A stretch of 64,000 nt of DNA. Source: Halosegnis marinus. Lineage in GTDB: Archaea > Halobacteriota > Halobacteria > Halobacteriales > Haloarculaceae. Below are positions 8,606 to 16,458 of this stretch, in pieces. Position numbers and translations under genes: made by a program. The stretch covers positions 2,232,001 through 2,296,000 of the forward strand of contig NZ_CP119802.1 of the NCBI RefSeq assembly GCF_029338355.1, given 5' to 3'. Position 1 is the first letter of the stretch. Each line of letters begins with the position of its first letter. The notes beneath the pieces are model-generated. The model did not search any database, was not told the origin of the DNA, and was given only the letters and a program-made list of their open reading frames with translations.

Positions 8606-9703
8606 TCAGTCCGTCGTCGGCTCCGGCGCGGCCGCCCGCTCGCCGGCCGCCTCCCGTATCGCCTCCATCGCGCGGATGGTCCACTCGCCGTTCTCCGGGG
8701 GGACGACCGGCGCGGTGCCCTCCTCAAGGGCGCGCGCCTCGCGGTCGAACTGGACGTTGTGCGCGTTGCCGCGCATCGCCCGCTCCCAGCCGTCGAGCCG
8801 GCGGCGGCGGACGAGTTCGGCGGCGTTGTCGAGGAGGCCGACCATCCTGTCGCCGGCCCGGTCGAGGTCGTTCAGCGCGCGCGAGGCGGCCGAGGCCTTG
8901 TAGTCGCGGTCGAGTTCGAGCACGGTCCCCGAGACGAGGTCGGCGGTGAGCGACGCGTCCGCGCCGTGGACGCGGACGAGCCGCTGGGGGACGGCGCCGG
9001 CGAGCACCGACACCGAACAGAGGGTGTCGTCGTCGGTCGCCCAGTCGAGGTTCACGCCGTCGTAGGTGAACCCCTGCTCGTACTCGCGGACGCGGGCGGT
9101 CGTGGCCGAGAAGCCGTCCGTCGAGTCAGGGTAACCCCCGACGCCGAGCGCGACGTACACGGGGTGGGGAATCCCCTCCTCGAACTCCCCGCCCGGGAGG
9201 TCGAAGGTCCACGCGCCGCGGTTCGGCTCGTCGGGCCAGGTGTTGCCGGTGTAGGTCACGTCCACGGCGCGGACGCGGCCCAGGTCGCCCGCCCCCACCG
9301 CGTCGCGGACGCGCCGCATCGCCGAGGTGAACAGGTGGTTGCGGACGACGGAGACCGGAACGCCGTGCTCCTCGGAGAGGCGCGCGAGCCGCGCGGCCGC
9401 CTCGCTCGTCTCGGTTATCGGCTTCTCGACGAGGACGGGCACGCCGGCCTCGATGGCCTCCCGAGCCAGGTCGAAGTGGGTCGCCACGGGGGTACAGACG
9501 TGGAGCCAGTCGAGCGACTCGGCGGCGAGCAGGTCGGTCGTGTCCGTGTAGGCGACGATGCCGTACTCGTCGGCGAGCGCGGTCGCGCGCCCCTCGTCGA
9601 TGTCACAGACGGCGACGAGGTCGGTGCGGGGGTTCTCGGCGATACCTGACAGGTGGATGCGGGAGACCGCGCCCCCGCCGACGACGGCAGTTCGGAGCGA
9701 CAT
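8606..9703 (-). CDS. Gfo/Idh/MocA family oxidoreductase
   Basis: A 365-residue NAD(P)-dependent oxidoreductase. The Rossmann motif is AVVGGGAVSRIH at residue 6, followed by LVEKPITETSEAA near residue 92 with the catalytic EKP. The C-terminal domain is alpha/beta. Such enzymes oxidise sugar hydroxyls, often on nucleotide sugars in glycan pathways. It is convergent with the epimerase gene and reads in the same direction as the GT2 gene upstream of it. An element resembling the shared promoter lies about 34 nt before its ATG and overlaps the stop codon of the GT2 gene. Confidence 0.85.
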   Translation of the reverse strand: MSLRTAVVGGGAVSRIHLSGIAENPRTDLVAVCDIDEGRATALADEYGIVAYTDTTDLLAAESLDWLHVCTPVATHFDLAREAIEAGVPVLVEKPITETSEAAARLARLSEEHGVPVSVVRNHLFTSAMRRVRDAVGAGDLGRVRAVDVTYTGNTWPDEPNRGAWTFDLPGGEFEEGIPHPVYVALGVGGYPDSTDGFSATTARVREYEQGFTYDGVNLDWATDDDTLCSVSVLAGAVPQRLVRVHGADASLTADLVSGTVLELDRDYKASAASRALNDLDRAGDRMVGLLDNAAELVRRRRLDGWERAMRGNAHNVQFDREARALEEGTAPVVPPENGEWTIRAMEAIREAAGERAAAPEPTTD

Positions 9704-9727
9704 CGACGGGACCCACCGCCCCGCCGG

Positions 9728-9737
9728 TCGTTGTTAT
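9728..9737 (-). promoter_or_regulatory. variant of the shared glycan-locus promoter element
   Basis: On the minus strand this reads ATAACAACGA, a divergent copy of ATAACRAAGC. It begins 34 nt before the ATG at 9703 and overlaps the TAA of the GT2 gene. Confidence 0.4.
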
Positions 9738-10840
9738 GCGCCGCCTTCCGGCGGCTCGACCGCGGGCGCGGGCGACCGCTCGCGCTCACGCTCGGGCGCT
9801 TCCGACACGCGCTCCGGGGTCGCGTCCGCCCGGTCGTCGCGCACCGGGGTGTCGAGGTGGCGGCTCTCGCCCGCGTCGAGCACGAGCGCGCCCGCCAGCG
9901 CGAACAGCCCGAGCACGAACAGCAGGGGACCGTCCGAGCGCCGCCGGAGCGACCGGAGCGCACCCCACGCGGCCGTCGCGGGGCCGAGCCCGTACAGTCC
10001 GACGAGGGGGTGGGCCTCCCGGAACAGGTACTTCTCCCTCAGCCGCCACAGGAAGTCCCGCAGGAGGAGCGCCGACACCTTGGGGATGTAGCTCCGGTAG
10101 CGGATGTGGCTCTCCTCGTCCTCGTACACGGCGCGGCGGGGGACGTCCGCGATGCGCGCGCCGGCGACGTTGAGTCGGACGAGCAGGTCGTTACAGTAGC
10201 CGTAGTCCTCGTACATCTCCTCGATACCTACGTCGGCGAGCGCTTCCCGCGAGATGGCCGTCGAGCCGTTCTGCGGGTCCATCACGCGCCAGTAGCCGCT
10301 CGCTATCTTCGTGAGCAGCGAGAGCGTGAAGTTGCCGACCTGTCGGAACCGCGGCATCGCGTCGCGGTCGCCGGCCGCGAGGCGGTTCCCCTTGGCGTAG
10401 TCGGCCCTGCCCTTGGCGACCGGCGCGACGATGCGCTCGACGATGTCCGGCTCCGTCTGGCCGTCCCCGGCGACGACGGCCGTCACGTCGAGGCCGTCCT
10501 CCAGCGCGCGGCGGTAGCCGGTCTTCAGCGCCGCGCCGACGCCGCGGTTCTCCGCGTGGCGGATGGGGACTACCTCGGTCCCGGACCGCTCGGGGCCGAT
10601 GTCGCGCGCCCAGCGGTCCGTCCCGAGCGACCCCGAGCCGTCGCGGGGGCGCGGCCGCTCCCCCGACGGGAGGTCGCCGGTCGCGCGGTCGCGTATCTCG
10701 GCCCACGTCCCGTCCGTCGAGCCGTCGTCGACGACGTAGGCCCTGTCCACGAACCCGGGGAGCGAGTCCAGCACGCCCCCGATGTGTCCCTCCTCGTTGT
10801 ACGCCGGTACGACCGCGGCCACTGTCTTGCCCTCGTACAT
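9734..10840 (-). CDS. GT2-family glycosyltransferase (dolichyl-phosphate sugar synthase-like)
   Basis: A 368-residue protein. The GT-A domain begins AAVVPAYNEEGHIGGVL and YVVDDGSTDGTW, with VVAGDGQTEPDI in the metal-binding region and RVMDPQNGS further on. One or two hydrophobic helices lie near the C-terminus (PLLFVLGLFALAGALVL). The architecture matches polyprenyl-phosphate hexose synthases. The start was set at the ATG at 10838-10840, just before the GT-A fold. A longer in-frame reading from an upstream ATG would run through the promoter element and is less likely. It probably loads a sugar onto a dolichyl phosphate carrier. Confidence 0.82.
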   Translation of the reverse strand: MYEGKTVAAVVPAYNEEGHIGGVLDSLPGFVDRAYVVDDGSTDGTWAEIRDRATGDLPSGERPRPRDGSGSLGTDRWARDIGPERSGTEVVPIRHAENRGVGAALKTGYRRALEDGLDVTAVVAGDGQTEPDIVERIVAPVAKGRADYAKGNRLAAGDRDAMPRFRQVGNFTLSLLTKIASGYWRVMDPQNGSTAISREALADVGIEEMYEDYGYCNDLLVRLNVAGARIADVPRRAVYEDEESHIRYRSYIPKVSALLLRDFLWRLREKYLFREAHPLVGLYGLGPATAAWGALRSLRRRSDGPLLFVLGLFALAGALVLDAGESRHLDTPVRDDRADATPERVSEAPERERERSPAPAVEPPEGGA

Positions 10841-10890
10841 GATTGCCGTCGGGACCGTGCCCGAACGTGGCCGACCTCGGGCGGTTCGCG

Positions 10891-10900
10891 GCTTTGTTAT
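10891..10900 (-). promoter_or_regulatory. shared glycan-locus promoter element ATAACAAAGC
   Basis: Reads ATAACAAAGC on the minus strand, 60 nt upstream of the chosen GT2 start at 10840. That spacing is longer than at the other copies and implies a leader of about 25 nt. It is divergent to the copy at 10950, with 49 bp between the two. Confidence 0.45.
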
Positions 10901-10949
10901 CGTCGCCATAGCCTCGGGCGGCCCGCCCGCGGCCCGCGGTACGAGCCGC

Positions 10950-10959
10950 ATAACGAAGC
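10950..10959 (+). promoter_or_regulatory. shared glycan-locus promoter element ATAACGAAGC
   Basis: Identical to the copy at 2663. It begins 34 nt upstream of the ATG of the LpxD-like gene at 10984. Confidence 0.5.
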
Positions 10960-10983
10960 CCGCCGGGTCGGGAGCCGCGGCCG

Positions 10984-11826
10984 ATGGATACAGCGCGCGC
11001 GCCGACGGACGGGCAGCTCTCCTCGCTCGCGGTCGCGTCGCTCGTCGGCGCCGACCACCGCGGCCCCGAGCGCGCGGTCCGTGGCTTCGACGCGCTCGAC
11101 GCCGCAGGCCCCGACGACCTCGCCTTCTGCGTCCACGAGGACCCCGCGGCCGTCCGGGCCTCCGACGCGGGCGTGGTCGTGTGCCCACCGGCTCTCGGCC
11201 ACCTCGACGCGCGGACGCTCGTCGTCCACCCGAACCCGAAACTGGCGTTCGTGCGCGTGCTGGACGCCGCGTTCGACGCCGGCGAGCGGGCGACGGGCGT
11301 CCACCCGACGGCGACGGTCGAGCCGGACGCGACGCTCGGCGAGGGGTGTTCGGTGGGGCCGAACGCCTACGTCGCCGGCTGCGTGACCCTCGGCGACGGC
11401 GTCAGGGTCCGGGCGGGCGCGGCGCTCGGCTGTCCGGGGTTCGGCTTCGTCCGCGACGAGGAGGGTCGGCTGGTCCGCCGGCAACACGTCGGGACGGTGC
11501 GGGTCGCCGCCGAGGTAGAGATAGGCGCGAACGCCGCCGTCGACCGCGCGGTGTTCGGGGAGACGCGAGTCGGCGAGCGGGCGAAGCTCAGCGGCGGGGT
11601 CCACGTCGCCCACGGCGCGCGCGTCGGCCCGGACACGACCGTCGCGTTCGCGAGCGGGCTGGCGGGCGGCGCGGACGTCGGCGCGCGCGTGACGGTCCAC
11701 CCGAACGTCGCGGTGGCAACGGGAGTAACCGTCGGCGACGGCGCGGAACTCGGGATGGGCGCGGCGGTGCTCGACGACGTGGCGCCCGGCGTCACCGTCG
11801 TCGGCGCGCCCGCCCGGCCGGTGTAG
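10984..11826 (+). CDS. LpxD-like left-handed beta-helix acyltransferase
   Basis: A 280-residue protein with an LpxD-type arrangement. The short N-terminal domain has AGPDDLAFCVHED near residue 41 and VHPNPKLAFVRVL. It is followed from about residue 100 by hexapeptide repeats (VHPTATVEPDATLGEG, GVHVAHGARVGPDT). ALGCPGFGFVRDEEG matches the LpxD region that ends in a GFGF-like loop. In bacteria LpxD N-acylates UDP-GlcN during lipid A synthesis, which Archaea do not make. Here an N- or O-acyl/acetyltransferase acting on a nucleotide sugar of this locus is the best inference. It is divergent from the GT2 gene. Confidence 0.8.
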   Translation: MDTARAPTDGQLSSLAVASLVGADHRGPERAVRGFDALDAAGPDDLAFCVHEDPAAVRASDAGVVVCPPALGHLDARTLVVHPNPKLAFVRVLDAAFDAGERATGVHPTATVEPDATLGEGCSVGPNAYVAGCVTLGDGVRVRAGAALGCPGFGFVRDEEGRLVRRQHVGTVRVAAEVEIGANAAVDRAVFGETRVGERAKLSGGVHVAHGARVGPDTTVAFASGLAGGADVGARVTVHPNVAVATGVTVGDGAELGMGAAVLDDVAPGVTVVGAPARPV

Positions 11827-11867
11827 GGCGCGCGTAACTAACCCCGCGGCCGACACGGGGAGGTGAC

Positions 11868-11996
11868 GTGTACGAGATACACTGCCGTCGCTGCGGGAAG
11901 CTCTGTTTCCATCCCTCGCGGGTCGGCGCGGAGTCGCGCGCCGAGTCCCACGCCAGGGACACGGGCCACCCCTGCGACGTGGTCACCCCGGAGTGA
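11868..11996 (+). CDS. small zinc ribbon-like protein, 42 residues
   Basis: A short GTG-started frame preceded by a GGGGAGGTGA Shine-Dalgarno-like stretch. It encodes a 42-residue protein starting YEIHCRRCGKLCFHPSRVG, with CxxC then a third Cys, several His and a further Cys near the C-terminus (GHPCDVV). This Cys/His pattern suggests zinc binding. Haloarchaea carry many such small zinc finger proteins. It lies 41 nt after the LpxD-like gene and is convergent with the HalOD1 gene. Function unknown. Confidence 0.55.
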   Translation: MYEIHCRRCGKLCFHPSRVGAESRAESHARDTGHPCDVVTPE

Positions 11997-11999
11997 CGG

Positions 12000-12299
12000 T
12001 TACCTGACGACGACCTCGCCGTCGCCGGTGACGGTGACGCGGAAGCCGCCGCTCTCGAAGGTGACGGTCGTCGGCTCCCGGCCGTCCGCGCCGGTCCCCC
12101 CGGCGACGAGGGTGTCGAGCGCGTCGGGGTCGATGGAGTCGTACAGCGGCTCCGTCTCGGTCGGGTCGCGGTCCGCGGCCACGGCGAGCACCTCGGCTAC
12201 GGCGGCCGAGGGGGTCGTCTCGCTCCAGTCGTAGCGCGTCCGCACGGCGTCGGTGTCGGTGTGCTCCCGGTCGGTAGCACCCTCACTGTCCTCGCCCAT
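12000..12299 (-). CDS. HalOD1 output domain protein
   Basis: A 99-residue acidic protein. The C-terminal half matches the halobacterial output domain HalOD1: VAEVLAVAADRDPTETEPLYD, then IDPDALDTLV, then a beta-rich VTFESGGFRVTVTGDGEVVV. This domain is found alone or at the end of haloarchaeal signalling proteins, and its target is not established. The ATG is at 12297-12299, upstream of the Lrp regulator promoter region on the other strand. Confidence 0.75.
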   Translation of the reverse strand: MGEDSEGATDREHTDTDAVRTRYDWSETTPSAAVAEVLAVAADRDPTETEPLYDSIDPDALDTLVAGGTGADGREPTTVTFESGGFRVTVTGDGEVVVR

Positions 12300-12567
12300 T
12301 GGCCGTTCTGTGGGAACCCGACTGAAGAGGGTTACTATGTCGACCGGAAACGGCGCTCTTGCTGGCGTTTTCGTACGATACGGCCCCGCGAGAAACGAAC
12401 CCGGGGCTCGGACGAGCGCCCCGTCGGCGACGGCTGTGGGCGTCTCGACGCGGGGCGGTCACCCTCGGAGCGACAACAGAACGGGCGAGGCGGGACCGGT
12501 GTTCGAGCCGGACACAGCGGACTTTCGGATACGGAAGATATTTTTTCCGGCACGCGAAAAGGGTGCC
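12300..12567 (+). promoter_or_regulatory. divergent intergenic region with AT-rich box before the Lrp-type gene
   Basis: This 268-bp gap lies between two divergent regulatory genes. An A/T stretch, AGATATTTTTT (12536-12546), stands about 25-30 bp before the ATG at 12568 and is a plausible TATA box. An 8-bp palindrome, TCGTACGA, lies near 12370. I see no convincing gene in the gap. Confidence 0.4.
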
Positions 12568-12996
12568 ATGAGCGCGAGGACGACCGAGGAACGCATCCTC
12601 TCGGTGCTGGAGGAGGACGCGCAGGCCTCCTACGCCGAGATAGCGGACCGCGCGGGCGTCTCGAAGCCCACGGTCCGCAAGTACGTGGACAAACTGGAGT
12701 CGGAGGGAGTCATCGTCGGCTACTCCGCCGACATCGACCCGAAGAAGCTCGCGTCCCGCTCCATCGCCCTCGTGGGCATCGAGGTGGCGAGCGAGAAGTA
12801 CGTCGAGGCGTCGCGCGCGCTCGCCGACCTCGACGAGGTGGAGTCGCTGTACGCCTCCTCGGGCGACCACACGCTGATGGCGGAGGTCCGGGGCGGCGAC
12901 GGCGACGAGGTCGGGACGGTCATCTCCGAGTCCATCCTCGCCGTCGACGGCGTCGAGGAGGCCCACCCCTCGTTCCTGCAGGAGCGGCTCAAATAA
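12568..12996 (+). CDS. Lrp/AsnC family transcriptional regulator
   Basis: A 142-residue protein. The N-terminal winged helix-turn-helix is ILSVLEEDAQASYAEIADRA followed by GVSKPTVRKYVDKLESEGVI, ending about residue 55. A RAM-type sensor domain follows: LVGIEVASEKYVEASRALAD and LYASSGDHTLMAEVRG. The start was placed at this ATG because it begins the HTH domain and follows an AT-rich promoter stretch. In-frame sequence further upstream does not look coding. Such proteins regulate amino-acid or central metabolism; the effector is unknown. A haloarchaeal SRPBCC gene follows 46 nt later. Confidence 0.85.
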   Translation: MSARTTEERILSVLEEDAQASYAEIADRAGVSKPTVRKYVDKLESEGVIVGYSADIDPKKLASRSIALVGIEVASEKYVEASRALADLDEVESLYASSGDHTLMAEVRGGDGDEVGTVISESILAVDGVEEAHPSFLQERLK

Positions 12997-13042
12997 CGGC
13001 CGCCACCGCGCCCCTTTTCGCCCGTCCGGCCCATGTCCGGGT

Positions 13043-13537
13043 ATGCCGACCTACCACCGCGAGACGTGGGTGGACGCGCCGCTCTCCGAGGTGTGGGAGT
13101 TCCACTCCCGCGTCGAGGGGCTGACCGCGCTGACGCCCGGGTTCATGGACCTCGACATCGAGCGCGTCGTCGGGCCGGACGGCGAGCAGGACCCCGAGGT
13201 GCTGGAGGCGGGCGCCCGCATCGGGATGTCGCTCGGGCCGCTCGGCTCGGTGGGCCGACAGTCGTGGACCTCCGTCATCACCGAGCGCGAGTACGACCCC
13301 GAGGCCGGGCGCGCGTACTTCCGCGACACGATGGAGGACGGGCCGTTCCCCCACTGGGAGCACACCCACCGGTTCTACGAGAACGAGGAGGGCGAGACGC
13401 TCGTCTCCGACCGCGTGGAGTACCGCCTGCCGGGCGGCCCGCTCGGGGAGGCGCTCGCGCCGCTGTCGGGACCGGTCGGCTTCGCGCCGATGTTCCGCTT
13501 CCGCCACCGCGAGACGAAGCGGCTGCTCGAAGGGTAA
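13043..13537 (+). CDS. SRPBCC family protein (cyclase/dehydrase-like)
   Basis: A 164-residue START-like fold protein. It opens YHRETWVDAPLSEVWEFHSR, the standard first strand and helix of the SRPBCC family, and continues through GPFPHWEHTHRFYENEEGET to a C-terminal helix with FAPMFRFRHRETKRLLEG. These proteins bind hydrophobic ligands and their activities vary, so no specific function is claimed. The gene is complete and sits between the Lrp-type regulator and a transporter gene on the same strand. Confidence 0.75.
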   Translation: MPTYHRETWVDAPLSEVWEFHSRVEGLTALTPGFMDLDIERVVGPDGEQDPEVLEAGARIGMSLGPLGSVGRQSWTSVITEREYDPEAGRAYFRDTMEDGPFPHWEHTHRFYENEEGETLVSDRVEYRLPGGPLGEALAPLSGPVGFAPMFRFRHRETKRLLEG

Positions 13538-13568
13538 CCGTCAAGCCCCGGCCGCCGAAGCCTGAGGC

Positions 13569-14459
13569 GTGTCACTCCTCGCAACCGTGGAGGAGCGCGT
13601 CCCCCCGATGGCCGCGCTCGCCGTCGCCGTCGTCGCCGTCTCCACGAGCGCGATCCTCATCCGGCTGTCGGCGGCCCCCTCGGGGCCGATGGCCTTCTGG
13701 CGCGTCTCCCTGACGTGGCTGCTGCTCGCGCCGCTCGCCTACCGCTCGCGCGGCGAGTTCGGGAAGCTCCGGGGGCGCGACCTGCTCTCCGCGCTGCTGG
13801 CGGGCGTCGCGCTCGCCGCCCACTTCGCCGCGTGGTTCGAGTCCGTCGACCGCACTACCGTCGCCGCGAGCGTCACGCTCGTCACTACCCAGCCGGCCTT
13901 CGTCGCCGTCGGCGCGGCCTTCCTGCTCGACGAGGAGCTCTCGCGGGGCACCGTCATCGGCATCCTCGTCGCGCTGGCCGGGTCGGCGCTGATGAGCCTC
14001 GACGGCCTCCTCAATCCGGGGACCGCCCCCGACCCGCTCGTCGGCAACGCCCTGGCGCTCGCCGGAGCCGTCTTCGCCGGAGCGTACGTCCTCGCCGGCC
14101 GCTCGGTCCGCCAGCGCGTCGCGCTCGTCCCCTACGTCACCGTCGTCTACGTCGTCTGCGCGGGGGGACTGCTGGCCTACACGCTCGCGCTCGGCGACCC
14201 CCTCTTCGATTATCCGCCCCGCGAGTGGGCGCTGTTCCTCGGGATGGCCGTCGGTCCGGGGCTGTTCGGCCACACCGTCATCAACTGGGCGCTCGCCCAC
14301 GTCGAGTCCTCCGTGGTGAGCGTCTCGCTCGTCGGCGAGCCGGTCGGCTCGACGCTGCTCGCGCTCCTGGTTCTGAGCGAGATACCCGGCCTCATCACCG
14401 TCGCCGGCGGCGCGGTGGTGCTCGGGGGTATCTACCTCACGAGCAGGGCGCGGGCGTAG
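13569..14459 (+). CDS. EamA/DMT family transporter
   Basis: A 296-residue membrane protein with ten predicted helices in two EamA repeats. Repeat one contains SAAPSGPMAFWRVSLTWLLL and VTLVTTQPAFVAVGAAFLLD. Repeat two contains GHTVINWALAHVESSVVSVS and LVGEPVGSTLLALLVLSEIP. The GTG start fits the first helix and lies 31 nt after the SRPBCC gene. It probably exports a metabolite or drug; the substrate is unknown. It ends directly against the convergent GIY-YIG gene. Confidence 0.85.
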   Translation: MSLLATVEERVPPMAALAVAVVAVSTSAILIRLSAAPSGPMAFWRVSLTWLLLAPLAYRSRGEFGKLRGRDLLSALLAGVALAAHFAAWFESVDRTTVAASVTLVTTQPAFVAVGAAFLLDEELSRGTVIGILVALAGSALMSLDGLLNPGTAPDPLVGNALALAGAVFAGAYVLAGRSVRQRVALVPYVTVVYVVCAGGLLAYTLALGDPLFDYPPREWALFLGMAVGPGLFGHTVINWALAHVESSVVSVSLVGEPVGSTLLALLVLSEIPGLITVAGGAVVLGGIYLTSRARA

Positions 14460-14867
14460 TCACCCGACCGCGTCGTGGGCCGCGCGCACGGCCGCCGCGA
14501 GCGACTCTCCCTCCGGAGCGTACGCGAGGTGGCTCCGGCAGTCGCAGTCCGACGCGCCGAAGCCCGGCACGGTTCCCTCCGGGAGCGCCCGGGCGACCGC
14601 ACACTCGACGGCCGCTTCGGTGCGCACGTCCCCGACCACGTCCGCGTCCGGGTGCCCGAGCAGGTAGTCGACGTGCCAGTGGCGGACCTCGCGCTCGCCC
14701 GCCGCGAGTTCGCGGTGGCGCTCGACGCGCGCGAAGCCGCCCGTCCCGAGCGCCGACCCGGTGTAGGCGTACGCGCCGGCGGGGAAGTCGTGCTCGCCGA
14801 GCGCGCCCACCTCGATAGTCGCCGACGCGGGCAGGTCGAGGAGCAGGGTGTAGGTGCCGCCGGTCAC
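14460..14867 (-). CDS. GIY-YIG nuclease family protein (DUF123-type)
   Basis: A 135-residue protein. It begins with a GTG giving VTGGTYTLLLDLPASATIEV and has the HDFPAGAYAYTGSALG stretch that matches the degenerate GIY-YIG core of DUF123 proteins. HWHVDYLLGHPDADVV and a Cys pair in GASDCDCRSHLAY follow. The catalytic role in Archaea is unclear. The GTG overlaps the stop of the aldehyde dehydrogenase gene by 4 bp (GTGA), so the two are co-expressed. A longer frame starting upstream was rejected because it lies inside that gene. Confidence 0.72.
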   Translation of the reverse strand: MTGGTYTLLLDLPASATIEVGALGEHDFPAGAYAYTGSALGTGGFARVERHRELAAGEREVRHWHVDYLLGHPDADVVGDVRTEAAVECAVARALPEGTVPGFGASDCDCRSHLAYAPEGESLAAAVRAAHDAVG

Positions 14868-16408
14868 CGGATGCCGGGCACGTCGCGGACGGCCTTCAGC
14901 AGGCGCTTCATGGCCGCGGCGTACCACTTGTAGGGAACGCCCGGCGGCGCGTCTATCTCTCCGCGCTCCTGCGTGGCGAGCGTCTGCGGCTCCGTGAAGC
15001 GGTAGAAGCCGTCGGGGCCGTGGCGGCGACCGACCCCCGAGTCGCCCATGCCGCCCATCGGGGCGTCGTGGGCGATGAAGGCCGGCGCGTACGCCTCGTT
15101 CACGTTCGCCGTCCCGCAGTCGATGCGGCGGGCGACCTCGCGGCCGCGCTCCGCGTCCCCGGACCAGACGGAGGCGTTCAGCCCGTACTCGGAGTCGTTA
15201 GCGCGTGCGACGACCTCGTCGGTGTCCTCGAAGCCGTACACCGAGACGACGGGGCCGAACGTCTCCTGGTCGTGGAGGTCGGCCTCGCCCGTCACGTCCG
15301 TCAACACGGTGGGCGCGTAGAAGTACGGTCCCACCTCCGGCAGCGCCTCGCCGCCGGTCAGCACCTCGGCCCCCGCGTCGCGGGCGTCCTCGACGTGGCT
15401 CGACACCTTCTCCAGCTGGTCGGCGGAGACGAGCGACCCCATCTCGACGCCCCAGTCGTCGCCCGCGCGGGCGTCGAGCCGCTCGGCCGCGGCGACGAAC
15501 TTCTCGGTGAACTCGGCGCGCACGTCCTCGTGGACGTAGAGGCGCTCGACGGCGATACACAGCTGTCCGGCGTTGGTGAAACAACCCCGAATCAAGCCGC
15601 GCACGGCCTTGTCGAGGTCCGCGTCCGGGAACACGACAGCGGGGTTCTTCCCCCCGAGTTCGAGCGAGCAGTCGATGAGGTGTTCGCCCGCCTGCGCGGC
15701 GACGATGCTCCCCGTCGCGCCCGACCCGGTGAAACAGAGGTAGTCGCTGTTCGCGACGAGCGACTCGCCCACGTCCGGGCCCGTCCCCGGCACGACGTGG
15801 AAGACGTCGCGCGGCAGGCCCGCCTCGCGGAGCAGCCGCAGGGCCGCGAGCGCGGTGTAGGTCGTCTGCTCGGCCGGCTTGAGGACGACCGTGTTACCCG
15901 CGAGCAGGGCGGCGACGGCGTCCGACACCGCGAGCGTGAGGGGGTAGTTCCACGGCGAGATGACCCCGACGACGCCCTTCGCGCGGTAGTTCACCTCCAC
16001 GTCCACGAGCCCCGGCATCGGGGACTTGCGCGACTCGTCGGCGAGGTACCCCTCCGCGCGGTAGGCGTAGTGGCGCGCGCACAGCGCGGCGTCGAGCAGT
16101 TCCTCGTAGCCGTGGCGGCGCGCCTTCCCCGACTCCTCCACCATCAGGTCGAGCAGCGGCCCGGACTCCTCGAACAGCAGGTCGTGGAACTCCAGCAGGA
16201 TGTCGGCGCGCTCGGCCGGGTCGCGGGCCTCCCACGCGCCCTGTGCCTCGCGGGCGGCGTCGAAGGCGGTCTCGACGTCCCGTTCGTCGCCGAGCGGCAG
16301 CGTCGCGAACTCGTCGCCGGTGAAGGGCGCCTCCACCGTCATCGTCTCGTGGTCCCGGTCGGCGAGCGTGGCCTCCGAGCGCAGGTCGGCGGGGTCGAAG
16401 CGGCTCAT
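14864..16408 (-). CDS. NAD(P)-dependent aldehyde dehydrogenase
   Basis: A 514-residue aldehyde dehydrogenase close to the succinate-semialdehyde dehydrogenase type. Motifs are VVGVISPWNYPLTLAVSDAV, FTGSGATGSIVA (cofactor loop), the catalytic Glu in SLELGGKNPAVVF and the catalytic Cys in FTNAGQLCIAVERL. It oxidises an aldehyde to the acid; substrate preference cannot be read. It is downstream of TFB with a 50-nt gap, and its stop overlaps the GIY-YIG gene. Confidence 0.9.
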   Translation of the reverse strand: MSRFDPADLRSEATLADRDHETMTVEAPFTGDEFATLPLGDERDVETAFDAAREAQGAWEARDPAERADILLEFHDLLFEESGPLLDLMVEESGKARRHGYEELLDAALCARHYAYRAEGYLADESRKSPMPGLVDVEVNYRAKGVVGVISPWNYPLTLAVSDAVAALLAGNTVVLKPAEQTTYTALAALRLLREAGLPRDVFHVVPGTGPDVGESLVANSDYLCFTGSGATGSIVAAQAGEHLIDCSLELGGKNPAVVFPDADLDKAVRGLIRGCFTNAGQLCIAVERLYVHEDVRAEFTEKFVAAAERLDARAGDDWGVEMGSLVSADQLEKVSSHVEDARDAGAEVLTGGEALPEVGPYFYAPTVLTDVTGEADLHDQETFGPVVSVYGFEDTDEVVARANDSEYGLNASVWSGDAERGREVARRIDCGTANVNEAYAPAFIAHDAPMGGMGDSGVGRRHGPDGFYRFTEPQTLATQERGEIDAPPGVPYKWYAAAMKRLLKAVRDVPGIR

Positions 16409-16458
16409 ACCCTACCGGCGCGCGCGAGCGACAAAAGGGTACAGTCGGCGCCGCGGCG

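Noticed and set aside
9734-11188. A longer GT2 protein starting near 11188
   Set aside because: The extra N-terminus lies inside the divergent LpxD-like gene and is Arg-rich; the GT-A domain starts right after the ATG at 10840.
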